A stretch of DNA of 64,000 bases. Source: Anniella stebbinsi. Its lineage: Eukaryota > Chordata > Lepidosauria > Squamata > Anniellidae. Each line of letters starts with the position of its first letter. The stretch's first letter is position 1. The position numbers and the translations under genes were made by a program. Positions 1 to 11,218 of the stretch are shown here, in pieces. The notes beneath the pieces were generated by a model. The model was not told the origin of the DNA. It was given only the letters and a program-made list of their open reading frames with translations, and made no database searches. The stretch is from contig JARDYH010000002.1 in NCBI GenBank assembly GCA_029215795.1, forward strand, positions 17,477,001 through 17,541,000. Reading direction: 5' to 3'.

Positions 1-330
1 GCAGGAAGAGTTTCAAGCTAAAATATATGTTTAGTATTTGGCCCCACCCTCTTTTGTCTTTGGCACCACCCCCTTTTGCCTTTGGCCGCACCCACCACTG
101 GAATGTGCCCCCCAAGAGCTATTCCAAAACTGAATTCAGCTCTCTGGCCAAAGAGTTTTGATATCCCTGCCATGAAGGAAGAATGTGGTTAAGCAAGGGT
201 TTGTTCTCATGGTTTCTTGATGCTATGAGAGGCATGGCTTTTACCCTGCTTGTGCAACTACTGACCAGCACATGGAGAAATCCATACACATTCAATTTCA
301 AAATCTGAGTTGTACAATGTTCTGGGTGGA
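1..330 (+). repeat. Dispersed repeat 'R', partial copy
   Basis: Matches other copies in the window (about 7285-7520, 24360-24715, 45460-45800, 61030-61350, and 48640-48790 on the other strand). The shared order is a GGCCCCACCC / CTTTTGCCTTTGGC block, then CCACTGGAATGTG, then AAGAGCT and CAAAACTGAATT. There is no coding potential. Class unknown; the left part is cut by the window edge. Confidence 0.55.
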
Positions 331-339
331 GCAAGTGGA

Positions 340-560
340 TAGAGGGAGTTTTTTTCTCCCTGGCTCATAATACTAGAACTCGGGGACATCCAATGAAGCT
401 ATTTGATGGGAGATTTGGGGCAGATAAAATGAAATACTTCTTCACCCAGCACATAAACTACTGCATTCATTACCACAAGAGGTAGTGAAGGCCACCAACC
501 CTGGACAGCCTGAATGGAGGCTTAGACAAATTAATGGAGAAAGGGTATCAATGGCTACTA
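340..560 (+). mobile_element. CR1 LINE 3' fragment
   Basis: Decayed 3' portion of a CR1-type non-LTR retrotransposon. Recognisable words in order are AAATACTTCTTCACCCAGCACA, then a piece like the TGGAA..CCTTGCC region, a GTAGTGAAGGCC word and AATGGCTACTAGTCAT. These match the reverse complement of the 58945-59345 relic and the tail of the 47060-48545 copy. It is heavily mutated and has no open frame. Confidence 0.6.
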
Positions 561-567
561 GTCATCG

Positions 568-569
<2 letters not shown>

Positions 570-614
<45 letters not shown>

Positions 615-652
615 TGGATGGATGGATGGATGGATGGATGGATGGATGGATG

Positions 653-691
<39 letters not shown>

Positions 692-692
692 G
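570..692. repeat. Compound microsatellite (GA)n-(GGAT)n-(AGAT)n
   Basis: Three adjoining perfect or near-perfect tracts: (GA) about 570-611, (GGAT) about 615-655 and (AGAT) about 653-692. It directly follows the CR1 fragment. Reading frames through it give repetitive peptides and are not genes. Confidence 0.97.
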
Positions 693-1190
693 GTAGATAG
701 CTCTCCAATATCAGAGGTAGTGTGATTCTTAGTACCAATTGTTGGGAAACACAAGAATGAAAGTGCTGCTGCAATCAAGTCCTGCTAATGCGTTTCCCAT
801 GGGCATCTAGTTGGCCATTTAAGAATAGAATGCTTGATTAGACAGACCTTTGGTTCGATCCAGCATGGCTCTTCTTCTGCCACAGATCTCCAGAGGGATG
901 TCTACCTGTGCAATCAGAAGAAGATTGCTGAAGAACTATTACGTGTGGCCCAGAGATAGGTTATGGAGCAGCTTGACTGAAGCTAATCAGGTCAAGGGAT
1001 GGTCAATAACTGGATGGGGGAGGCTACCTGGAAACTCTTGCATACTTTGGGTTATATCTAATGTTAGTCCTACTTAGAGTAAACCCACTGAAATGAATGG
1101 AGCTTAAGTTAGCCTAAGAGTGTCATCAGGCAAGTGTTTTATCTCATGCTCGTTACTGCCCACTCATATTGTTTCGTGGGTCCTTTTGAT
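693..1190. other. Gene-free stretch with SINE-tail remnant
   Basis: No gene seen. Positions about 835-880 (GACAGACCTTTGGTTCGATC then CAGCATGGCTCTTC) resemble the 3' part of the tRNA-derived SINE family present at 31785 and 57027. Positions about 1065-1110 resemble a short piece of the family P palindrome. Confidence 0.4.
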
Positions 1191-1800
1191 TAGGGATGTG
1201 CACTGGATCGGACCCGATCCACGATCCGAGTCCGGTCCAGTGGGAAATTGGATAAATTATCTGATTTCCGATCCAACAGCTGGATCGGCCGATCCAGTCC
1301 GAACCAATCCGAAAAGGCTCCAAACTGGTTCGGCGGATCTGCGGATCAGCGGGCGCCCACTAGTGCCCACCGCCGCTTCCATTGGTGGGGGGGAGGAGGG
1401 GGGAGCTTACCTTTCCGGCCCATCCACTCCCGTCCGGCGCCGGCGGCTACTACCAGCGGGCTCCGCGGCCTGCTCCAGGGTGGCGCACCGGGCGGGCGCC
1501 AGCGGATGGAAGCGGACAGCCCCAGGGGGGGGTAGGGAGCGCGGGGGAGGGGGCTTACCTGCCGGGGCCATCCACAGCAGATGGCCCCGGGGGGGGAGGG
1601 AGTTAGGCCCCCCCTCCCCCACCCGCCGCCATTTTTTCCTCATAGACTTGGCGGCTGATCCAAAAATTTACGATTTTTGGATCGGGATCGGAGTCGATCC
1701 GGTCCGGGGGGCCTCCGATTTTGTCCGAACCGATCCATGACAAAATTGGAGGTCCCGATCCGGGTCCCGATCCGATCCGGGGGGTCCATGCACACCCCTA
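1191..1800. mobile_element. GATC-hAT MITE, copy 1
   Basis: Non-autonomous DNA transposon, 610 bp. It starts TAGGGATGTGCACTGGATCG and ends CCATGCACACCCCTA, so the ends are inverted. It is flanked by the exact 8-bp duplication CTTTTGAT (1183-1190 and 1801-1808). Length, TAGGG ends and the nTnnnnAn duplication pattern are those of hAT elements. The termini hold GATCCGATCC-type hexamer arrays. The core (about 1340-1640) is very GC-rich with poly-G/C runs. No transposase is encoded. Confidence 0.9.
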
Positions 1801-1808
1801 CTTTTGAT

Positions 1809-3690
1809 GACAATGTCTGCCTCCCATTGGAAGGCCACATCACCATTGTTTGCTTCCTCTTTCTTCCCCCATGTGAAGGAAGAGGAAGCATCATGGGACA
1901 GAAGCGGGGGGAACGATAAGGAAATGCTCTAACACTGGATAGAACCCATTGCCTTGTATGCCTTGGGGAAAAGGGAGGAAAGAAATGTCAGAAAGAAGCA
2001 CATCCTGTGGAGACATCCTATGCAGATTCACTTCCTTTGCATTTTTGCTGTTTTGCAGGTTGTTTGCCACTGGGCGTCTTTTCCCAGCATTTAGAACTCT
2101 TGCTTTGGGATGGTGTGAAGAATAGAACTGGGATTTCTGTCTTCTAGGATGCTGTACTCCACCCCCACCCCCCATGTTCGCCCTCCTTTAACCACCAAGC
2201 CACTGTGTGTTGCATTTAGCCTCAGTGGCTGAGCAAAGCGGCAAGGAAGGCAGACGGAAACTTCAACAACCCGGCTTTGAACGAGCTGGTTTGACCAGGA
2301 TTTCCAAATCCTTGGCCAACAGCTCCCTCTCCTCCCCAAATTGATCTCATCCCCCCCCCCCCAGAGATTAAGTTTTACACAATTAACTGAGAGTCTGTGA
2401 TAATCTCTCCATAAAAAAAATGAAGAGATGAGGGCGGGGATTTCAATGCAGAGGATTAAGCTTTAATACAAGTAATATGTAGGAAGCTCGGCTGAATCTA
2501 TGCCACTAATCACCCCTTCACCATTTTCAGCTTCAGCCCTTCATCAATATACACTTTTTTCATAATAGAATATTAGGGTGGCTAGATGTCCTCTTTTATA
2601 CAAGACAGTCCTCTCTTTGAAAAGCAGCCAGAGGATCGTCCCCTATTTGAAGGCATCCTCCATTTGAAGGGGCTGTTCTGTCCAATTTTGATTCAAAGTT
2701 AAAGAACCATAAGAACACTCTCCCATCCACAGTTATTACCTGGACAGCAGACCAAACAAGACACAGAGGTCACCTGGTTACATTCTTCCACAGTATGGTG
2801 TGAGCTGTACTGTATGTCTATTTAAATTATAATAACAATGTCTCAATTTGCATACGCATGCCCTCTTTTTTGGTGATGCATTTCCTCTTCCCCACCCTTT
2901 TTTTCTTTTCTTTTCTTTCTTTTTTTTTCTTTTTTGGTGATTTGCAAGTGGCCATCCTGCAGAATATCCTTGCCAACTCTCGGATGGCAGTGGTTCAGGG
3001 GAGGCAGGTCAAACCAAAATGCCAAAGGTCATTTTCAAACAAATGCAGCTATCACAAGACTTGGGGAGCCTGCCATACCACATGTGAAAAGGGCTGCAAA
3101 GGGGGGTTCGTATTCTTTAGCACACCCCACTTCCACAAACGGTAGTAAGCTTCAAGCATGGTATTTTAGATTGGGTGTCCTTGCATGAAGAGGGTACCAG
3201 AGACCAATTTTGTAATACCTCTTTATTTACATATACAGGATGAGCATGGACAAGCAAGTTAGCAGGTCTGTTAAATAAATAGCATCCGTTTCCTAAGAGC
3301 AACAGAATTCCCTTGCAGAACACCACCACTCTGTCAATGGTTTCTTGCCAGCTAGCTGCATAAATCCAGAACTGCTTGTCTTCTGCTGGCTCCATTCACA
3401 TTTCCAAACTGTTTTCTTCTCACTCGAGGAGGTAGGATATGTCCAACAACTGGTAGCATTTGTCAGTTTCATTTGTGCTGTTTCAAGGGACGGTCTCCAA
3501 TACTGCTGCTCTGCCTCAGCTGGTTCCATTGTCCTCATCGCGGGACTCATTATGAGTCCAATAACAACCAGCACTTGGAAAAGGAACCCCAGAAATGAGT
3601 GGAAATGCTTGTTTCCAGAATCAGACTGGTCAGTAGAACTTATTTCTACTGAGCCACGCTGACTTGTGCAATTTGGGAAGTGAGCACTTC
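1809..3690. other. Gene-free intergenic DNA
   Basis: No gene recognised. Contains a C tract at 2351-2362, a T-rich tract at about 2897-2936, and near 2570-2660 a short segment (GGGTGGCTAGATGTCCTCTT) resembling the end of a dispersed repeat. Open frames here are short and lack splice or family signals. Confidence 0.6.
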
Positions 3691-3698
3691 TGCTCGCT

Positions 3699-3714
3699 TA
3701 TTATTATTATTGTT

Positions 3715-3750
<36 letters not shown>
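3699..3750. repeat. (TTA)n microsatellite
   Basis: Near-perfect TTA tract with one TTG/TTGTA interruption near its start. Confidence 0.97.
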
Positions 3751-3752
<2 letters not shown>

Positions 3753-3989
3753 TACTGCTGAATGTTTGGGTTAGCTGTCTAGTAAACCTTTTTATGGACT
3801 TTTTTCCTAGGCTGATTTGTCATTTTCCCAACTTTGTAAGATCGACTAGGAACGTTTTCTTAAGTATATCAGCAAACATGCTAAGCCGGGTCCACAAGGA
3901 TGCACAGAGGTGTTCTCAGTAGTCTCCCCTCAATCTGGGATTCTCTTCTGCCAGATACTTCCCAAAGTCCAAGCCTGAACTCTGGAAGC

Positions 3990-4395
3990 CATTTAAGACA
4001 TTAAAATCACTCCACTGGCTGCCAATTAGTTTCCGGGCAAAGTACGAAGTGTTGGTTATTGCCTTTAAGCCCTACGTGGTTTGGGTCCAGGTTACGCAGA
4101 GGACCTTTTCTTCTGCCACCCCTAGACTGTGGAATGGCCTGCCGGAGGAGATTCGTTAACTTAATGCTCTCTCTGAGTTTAAGAAAGCCATAAAGACTGA
4201 TCTCTTCCAGCAGGCTTACCCAGATTAATTTTAAACCTAAGAATTTTGAGGTGTTGTGATTGTTATTTTAATATTGTATCGGTTTTATATGCTCTTTTAA
4301 CCAGTTTTATGTATTGTATTGTTGTATTTCATGTTGTTCCCTGCCTCAATCCAGAGGGAGAGGTGGGTAAGAAATAAATATATAATTATTATCAT
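3990..4395 (+). mobile_element. L2/CR1-like LINE 3' end
   Basis: Decayed C-terminus of a non-LTR retrotransposon. Translating the + strand gives LHWLPISFRAKYEVLV and then FSSATPRLWNGLPEEIR, a stop, and SEFKKAIKTDLFQQAY. This is the well-known C-terminal signature (P-RLWN-LP-EIR ... FK--LKT-LF) of L2-like elements. After the stop comes a 3' UTR ending in AGGTGGGTAAGAAATAAATA and a TTATCATC tail. The same 3' end occurs on the - strand at 27487-27640 and 40080-40390. Confidence 0.75.
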
Positions 4396-4438
4396 CATCA
4401 TCATTATTATTTGGTGATGCAGATGCAGATGATTAACA

Positions 4439-4841
4439 TAGGCATGTATGAGAAATTCATTTCAGTTCGTTTAGACCAGAGTTTACTCGATTCGCACCTC
4501 CCGAACTCAAACACGGACTCATATGCATTCTGCAATTGAAGCTGGCACATTTCTGAGATTGTGAGACTATTTGTGGACAAAGGAAAAATGTGTTTGATAA
4601 TGCATTACACTAAAAACATACATGCACATGAACACGTTTTAATCAATGGGAGAAAGGTGCTTTATTTTTAATACACACAAAAATGTGTTATCTTTGTAAG
4701 AATGCGCACCAAAATACACATGAATGTTTCTCCGAATAAAGGGCGAGAAAGCTCACAATTCGATATGGACATGTGTTGGGATGGGCATCAAGATGGAAAT
4801 TGGAGAAACTCAACAAGCTTCAATAAATTTTCACATCCCTA
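4439..4841. mobile_element. hAT-like MITE (family B)
   Basis: Starts TAGGCATGTATGAGAAATTC and ends TTTCACATCCCTA, giving inverted TAGG(G/C)ATGT ends. Flanks are GATTAACA (4431-4438) and GATTAGAG (4842-4849), matching at 6 of 8 positions as an aged duplication. The interior shares words with 36686-38277 (GAATTTCATTTTAGTTC-like start; TTTTAATCAATGGGAGAAAGGTGC against TTTAATCAATGGGGAAGGTGC). Non-coding. Confidence 0.65.
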
Positions 4842-5090
4842 GATTAGAGTATGGTTTTAATATTCTATTTTTTCCACCCAGAGCTGCTCGCAGTTACAGG
4901 AAGCTAGAAGTCCAATTAATTAAATAAATAAATGGCCATTTGCTATGGAGTCCCCCCTCCATCCTTCACCACCACCACCACCACCACAAACTGGAACCCA
5001 GTCCTGAAACTTTTCTTTGTCCCCCGCTCATCATCCTCTTTTCTGTACCTTTTTCTAATTCTGGAAGACTGTGTTCCTTCATCAGGGTGA

Positions 5091-5122
<32 letters not shown>

Positions 5123-5125
5123 AAG

Positions 5126-5167
<42 letters not shown>
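5091..5167. repeat. (GT)n-(GA)n microsatellite
   Basis: A GTGTGT tract followed by a long GAGAGA tract with one AAAGAATG interruption. There is also a short (CAC)n at 4968-4986. Confidence 0.95.
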
Positions 5168-5170
<3 letters not shown>

Positions 5171-5580
5171 ATTCCATAGGGTGGGATGGGAAACATCCCC
5201 ATAAGGCACCAGAACTGTGTGTAGTGGAACATGGTTGGAAAATGCTGCTTGATTTGCCCGTTCACCTAACATCCATGTCTGGGCTTTTCATTTCCTTGGA
5301 ACAAAAGAATCTGAAAATCCTTCTTCTGCAATCGCTCCATCCCAAGAGGGACCCCTTTAACAGCACTGCAGCTCTAGGGGTTGTGCTGCCATTGGCGAGC
5401 TAGGGAAAAACCTGCCCTTTGCCCTAACCAGGCGCCTGTGCAAAACATACAGCCACTAGTGCACATCATATCTACTGCTTATCTTGCATTTCAACAGTTG
5501 GAAAAAAAAAATCCGGAGGAGGATAGGTTTAGCCTCTCTCCATTTCTCTGCTCCAGCCTGGACGTTTTCATCCTCTCTAA
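5168..5580. other. Gene-free intergenic DNA
   Basis: No gene or clear repeat recognised. Confidence 0.5.
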
Positions 5581-5587
5581 ACTGTGG

Positions 5588-5745
5588 ACTGATCTACACC
5601 AAGCAGGATGCAACACTTTGAAAACGTTTTGAAAACTATATATGGAGTGTGTCCTGGGCCCCAACAGTTGTCACTACTGTTATAAACCGTTTTAAACCAT
5701 TTTAAAGTGTTTTAAAGCAGTAGTGTAGATAGGCTCTGTGTCAAA
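5588..5745. mobile_element. Palindromic MITE 'V', degraded copy
   Basis: GACTGATCTACACCAAGCAG at the left, a central AACAGTTGTCACTACTG, and AGCAGTAGTGTAGAT at the right. It shares layout and words with the better copy at 55816-55998 (CTAATCCACACCAAGCA ... TGCTTGGTGTGGATTAG). A further fragment lies at about 40990-41060. Confidence 0.5.
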
Positions 5746-5869
5746 ACTGAAACCCATAGCTTCAGATCTGGTGTTCTAAAACAGCGGTACATTGAGATTG
5801 TATCCTATAAGGCTCTGTGAAAAGCAAAAGCATTAAGATGCTTCGTATTAACCATACTTACTTGATTTA

Positions 5870-6060
5870 TTATTTATTTCCATTATTTATAAGGTGCCTT
5901 TCAGAGGAAGCCCTTCGAAGCCAGCATACAATATGTTTAAAAGCAATGCAATGAAAATTATAAATCATAATAAATTACTAAAAAGAGCAACAAAATAAAA
6001 TAGATAAAAGGCAACAATGGATCATATGACTATTTAACCATATTGTAATAAAGTAGATCC
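5870..6060. repeat. LINE/SINE 3'-tail-like A/T-rich repeat
   Basis: TTATTTATTTCCATTATTTATAAGG followed by GGTGCCTTTCAGAGG and a run rich in AAAAT. This is a layout common at reptile LINE or SINE tails on the reverse strand. Class unresolved. Confidence 0.4.
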
Positions 6061-6064
6061 AAGC

Positions 6065-6067
<3 letters not shown>

Positions 6068-6119
<52 letters not shown>
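6068..6119. repeat. (TTA)n microsatellite
   Basis: Perfect trinucleotide tract of about 17 units. Confidence 0.98.
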
Positions 6120-6379
6120 GCTCTCATTTGTCAATTCTCATCAATTGCAAAGGTTTTTCTTTGGGAAAACATTGTATTTTAATTATGTTCGGTTAAATAA
6201 CCTGTTCAGTGTGCCTGTAGCGTTTAAGGTATTTTAAAACGATGCAACCACTACAACAAAAGTAGGAAGAAGCTTGGTCATGGAGACAGAAGGTTCTTCC
6301 ATTTTTGAGGAATTCAATTATTCTCTCTCCCCTCCCCCCTCCCCATTCATTTGCAGAGTAAGCTTATACATAGTCATAG

Positions 6380-6869
6380 GCTGGTTTCGGACAACACAAT
6401 AATCAACAGACGGGGGAAGAGGCAATCGTCAGTTGTGTTGATTATTGTGCCATGTGGAGGGTTACACACCACACACACACAACTGACGGTACGCTATTCC
6501 GCCCAATTAAGCAACGGAGAGAAACAATGGGCTTGCACATTGTTTAGCCCGAAGCCCGTTGTTTAAAGTGTAGTCCGAAACCAACCAACTCCCCTCTCTC
6601 CATGCACTATTCTGTTTGGGAATAGAGTTCTGCCGGTTGGAGCAGCCGAAACCCCCGGCTGCTCTGCTACAGCCAACAGAACTCGCGGTGCATGCTGGGA
6701 TATGGCTGGAGGACTGAGGGAGGAGTCGCTGCAGCCAAGATGGACGCTGGAACTTTCAGCCACTCAACAGATGGGATAGCAACATGTAGTGTGGAGAGCA
6801 CTGCCTACCTAATGCACGGTCAGTCTGCTATTTTCCCCTCCGTTGCCTAATGTGTCATCCGAAACCAGC
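6380..6869. mobile_element. Foldback DNA transposon 'F2', full copy
   Basis: 490-bp element with inverted ends GCTGGTTTCGGACAACACAA and TCATCCGAAACCAGC. Internal blocks are AATCAACAGACGGGGGAAGAGG, a TTAAGCAACGGAGAGAAACA block, GCCCGTTGTTTAAAGTG, and a GC-rich centre with CTGGGATATGGCTGGAGGAC. It corresponds, in inverse orientation, to 20502-21011. Flanks are CATAG and GATAG; no clean duplication. No coding sequence. Confidence 0.7.
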
Positions 6870-7284
6870 GATAGTCTCCCAGATTTTATCAACCCACTGC
6901 TCTTCAATTGGTTGCTTTGGAGATTTCCAACTGCATGCTATACAAGACTTTGCAGCTGTACACAATTGCTGAAGAAGGTCTTTATGCAAGAATCCAGGAT
7001 CATTAGGTTCAAAAAGATGAAGAAGCAAAGATTTACCCTCCTGATGCCACCAGAATCCCTTTCTCCATGCCTCTCTGTTCATTGGGGAAAGGAGTCCCTT
7101 GTGCCGTAGACATGGAGAAAGGGATTGCTCAATGGTAAAGGATAGGAATGATAGGCAGTGACAGGAGAGAACAACAGGAACCTTCATGGGCCGGATCCTG
7201 CCTGCCATCCCTGCCTAAATCATAGAAAGCTGCCTTTCTAACAGCTTTCCATACTGTCTACTCCCCATTGCCTGCTAAACCAAA

Positions 7285-7530
7285 GGTGCAAAACCTCAGA
7301 CCCAGGAGCCAAATCCGGCTTGCCTGGGGTCCTTATCTGGCTGACCAGGTTCTCCAGATGGCCATGCCCCCTTTCCCCACCCCCACCACTGATTTCCGAA
7401 CTGTTGTGCAGGTTTTTTTTTCTACATTCTAATGGGTTGGAATGCCTCTGCTAAACTTTAGATACTGGCAGTAAGAGCTTTCAGCTAAAAGATGCTGGTA
7501 TTATTTGGTACTAGTGCAAAATATGTTTGC
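7285..7530 (+). repeat. Dispersed repeat 'R', copy
   Basis: GGTGCAAAACCTCAGACCC, then GGCCATGCCCCCTTTCCCCA, CTAATGGGTTGGAATGCCTC, GGCAGTAAGAGCTTTCAGCT. This is the same order as in 61030-61350 and 45460-45800. Confidence 0.6.
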
Positions 7531-8736
7531 CCACTTCCCTTGTGACTGGAACAACTTTATCATTTTAAAATAAACGTATTACACATGAACCAGCAAATGT
7601 GAAAACATAAAATGTTGTTCTTTTTAAAAAGATTATTTACCTTTTCTTGAAGTTTGAGATCGAAAACACGTGATCAAAGATTGTCTGTCTTGTTTCCTCT
7701 GGTGTCCTTTCAGCTCTTTCTCCTCAACTTCTCTTCCTCCTCTAATAATCACCGAATTTCCTTCAGCCTCTTTCCCAACATTCTGTGCCTGTCCTTTCAT
7801 TGGTCCAGAACTCTAAGAACTCACATGAGTAAGCATTACTACACATGCAAACACATGCTGTGTCACATGTTACATTACATGCACAATGTGGGGCATATGC
7901 ATTAACCTCCCCTTTGTCTCATCCCTCTCCCTTCTTCCTTCTCGAGTTGCCCAAAGCTCAAGTTTCAACTTTTTTTTAATGTTTCAATTTTTTCTGCCCA
8001 TCTATACTGCTCAAACTTCATTTAAAACAAATATGAGCAAATTCGGTCTAGCAGATCTCACGTGAGACCTTCTCCAAAATAGATGGCTGCTCTCAGGCTG
8101 AAGGAAGTTTAACACACCTTTGGTACATGATCCTTTTAATGAGAGTGCCTTCAGACAGGGAAAATTATGTTCCCTTCCCATAGCTCTGCTTCCTGTGTCT
8201 CTTCCACATTTGCAACATGAAGAAGAGAGAAGCAACCGCATGGGACAGCACTTTCTAATTCATAGTGCAACTTTGCCTGCACATGGTAGGAAAACTCAAC
8301 AAATATCAATATATCCCAGAAGTGTCGGGTTTTCTGAGGTTTATTTTTTAGTGCTACAACCAGGAAATGGAACGGGAGACACACAGGAGGCTGCTGGCGG
8401 TGTCAGAATGATCCATGAATATCCATGAGTGGCCAGTCACGAGCGTGCTATAAAATCTCGTTTAGAAAAACTCCTCCAGCAGAAAAAAGCATCTGTACTA
8501 CCACTGTGCTATGGTCTCTGCTTAGGTTTTGATTTGACATTCTCTTTTGTTTCTCTTTTCGTTTGGATCGTTGCTGTGTTGGTGATTGGGTTTTATATTT
8601 TCCTGATTTGTAACTATTAGCTGCCATAAATTGCCTGGAGTGTTTCTAATGGATTTATTTGTTTTATAATCACGGAACAAATGTATTGAAAACTGGAATA
8701 ACTGGGAGGCATTTAGAGGGTGGTGTGAAGAGTACG
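7531..8736. other. Gene-free intergenic DNA
   Basis: No gene supported. Positions about 8430-8690 may be a LINE 3' remnant (TATAAAATCTCG...AAACTCCTCCAGCAG then TGCCATAAATTGCCTGG). Confidence 0.45.
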
Positions 8737-9766
8737 TCTGGATTCAGACAACACGATAACCAATGGTGATTTAAATAGTCAATAGTTGGTTATTTAACCC
8801 TGCAAACGAGTGCCGTAGGCACACAACCGCCGTACTAGTGACTGTGTGTCACCAAATAACCATAGAATGTATACTCTCTATGTAATTTGAAACAATAATG
8901 TATGCTGTGATATACACATACACAGAACAATAAAATCTTTTACAATAGTAAGTTAATTAATCACATACATTAACCCAATTGGGACATACTGAATTATCCT
9001 TGTTGTATATATAAGTGATTAAGTTGTGAGCATTTATTTGTTTGGTGATTGCAGGTTTAATTGGTGTAATCTACAACAGGTGACCCTGAATGTGTTCAGA
9101 TTGGCATGTGCATTATACACCCAGAGAATTTATTTAACAGTATGTATGTGATTAAATGACTTACTATTGAAAAATATTTTATTGTTCTGTGTATGTGTAT
9201 ATCACAGCATACATTATTGTTTCAAATTACATAGAGAGTATATATTCTATGTTATTTATTGGGTGACACACAGTCACTAGTACGGCGGTTGTGTGCCTAT
9301 GGCACTCGTTTGCAGGTTCGTTTACAACTGCAGCCTCCAGTTTTTGTTGGTTATTTAACCCACCATGGGTTAACGTGTTGTGTGGAGGGAGTTTTTTAAC
9401 CAACAGTTGGTTATTTGGCTGAAATAACCAATGCAGTGTTGTGTGGAGGGTACCATTAGCTATTTTGTCAGCCACAGAGTCACAAGGTAAGAGCGGTCAA
9501 AACAGTGGCCGCCGCTCTAGTCCAGCTGGCAGGATAGATTTTTGGCAGCAGTAGATGATAGGATACTAGTGGGAGGATTGAGGGGGGAGAGAGGGCGAGG
9601 GATGAGTGAATCAAATCAGTGTGGACTAATAGTCAACTCAATGCTGATCCTAAACCACACCACAGTTGACTATTATCATGTCATGTGGGTAGTGCCCCCT
9701 ACATAAACAACTGTCAAGTTGATTATTACCCCACCATTGACTAACATGTTGTCTGGACGCAGCCTA
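8737..9766. mobile_element. F2-type element interrupted by a foldback element
   Basis: Outer ends are GTCTGGATTCAGACAACACG and AACATGTTGTCTGGACGCAG, again inverted. The right-hand part (about 9620-9766) matches 21310-21459 block by block (GTCAACTCAATGCTGATCCT, CCACACCACAGTTGACTATT, ATTACCCCACCATTGAC). The middle is a separate long palindrome at 8799-9316. Non-coding. Confidence 0.65.
8799..9316. mobile_element. Foldback element with ~178-bp inverted arms
   Basis: 518 bp. Left arm 8799-8975 begins CCTGCAAACGAGTGCC; right arm about 9138-9316 ends GGCACTCGTTTGCAGG. The arms match through GCACACAACCGCCGTACTAG, CAATAATGTATGCTGTGATA and CACATACATTAA, with few differences and some small indels. The unique centre is about 160 bp. 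It lies inside an F2-type element. No target duplication was found. Superfamily unknown. Confidence 0.75.
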
Positions 9767-11218
9767 AGTCTAGTGATGTAAAGGAACACATGACTGCCCA
9801 CCGGATAAGAAATATGTATACTGATGTAGAAAGAGAACAGTCGATAGTGAGTCATATATAAATAAAAATAAAATAAAATACATTTAAGCGCCATTTTTTA
9901 AGAATATGTTTGCTGGAAGTATCTAGTGTTAAAGAACCTTTGGAGGCAAGTGATCCATACGATATAGTCAAATCATACCTCAAGACCTCCTAGTAATCTT
10001 GCTAAAATATTTGGAGAATCATTTTGATTTTGAAAAATATATAACTCAAGTGGAACTTTTTAACTGTCACAAAGATCATGGTAACCTAGACATAAAGTGT
10101 TTCCTTGGCATTCTTTAAAGCACGGTTGATGAAGGTTTGGAGATTAGCAGAAGTGGTTAATCTCATAGAATATGTAAAATTGAGAGATGGAAGACAAAAA
10201 TAGTGGGACGTAATACTAATTGCTCCCCTTTATTTTATTCATGAAAACTAGGTATAACTTAGATGTTTTACAAATATGAATGTTTCTCCTTGTAGTAAGA
10301 CAGGCGTTTATTTATCTACTTATCTAAATATTTATCTTTATATGTGTATTGTTACTGATATGAATGTGATTATTTTTGTAGTTGTTTGGTACAATTTCTG
10401 GTTGTTTGGTATAGTTTGAATTGTATAGGATGATGAATTATTTTGATAATTGCACATATAAACTGTACAACACTTAGGAGGAAGGAAGAGATTGGATAGG
10501 ATAAGATAGGGGACAGAAAGGATTGTGCACAGTGTAATGAAGAATGTTGACAGGATCCATTCAAAGGAATGGGAGACTAGTTCAAGACATGATTGAAGGA
10601 AAATTAGAAGGAAGAAGAACAAGAGGAAGAACCCTTACATACAGGGGAGGGTGGAAACAGAGAAGAAATACGCTGACCTAAAAAGGTTTGCACAGGATAG
10701 AAAGGACTTGAGAGAGAGGTAACTCCATTGGAACTATACTTTTGCAAGAAGCTGTAAGGTGTTTCAGCTGCTCAACTCTTGCAAAGCTTATCTTATTTAT
10801 ATTAAATACCATGTTTGTGTTAGCATAGGCAGTCTGCAAAGAAAGCTGTGCCCTTGTGCATTGCTCAGTTCTTGTGAAATTAATCATCCTCCATTTTTTC
10901 AGCTCCTGGATTTAGCCCTTACTCCTCTTTTCGATGTAGTTCTTCTTCAGTTGCATTGCCAGAAAACATAGATTCAAGTGCAGGCATCTTCCCAGAATTT
11001 TCTGCAGTGGAGACTGGAGTCAGCAATTCCATTCACTTCTTTGAAATTTCCCTGTTTTCCTTCATTATTACTTTTTCACCTGCACAATCTATCAGCCAGT
11101 CCCATTCTCTCACTGGCTGGTTTCCTTCATCTGACACATTGGGGGGGGGGGGATTATAGTTTCAGTGGGGTGTTCCTCAAATTCCTTCTTGTTAAATTGG
11201 TTATGACAGAGGTCCCTT
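9767..11218. other. A/T-rich gene-free DNA
   Basis: No gene recognised. A-rich with many short AT runs (for example 9860-9880 and 10310-10450) and a G tract at 11142-11152. Short frames show no family resemblance. Confidence 0.5.

Noticed and set aside
548..778. Ser/Leu/Ile-rich frames on the - strand
   Set aside because: These are translations of the (GA)n, (GGAT)n and (AGAT)n microsatellites.
1120..1740. 206-codon + frame through 1120-1740
   Set aside because: It lies mostly across GATC-hAT copy 1, whose hexamer arrays and GC-rich core lack stops by composition. The peptide is low-complexity.
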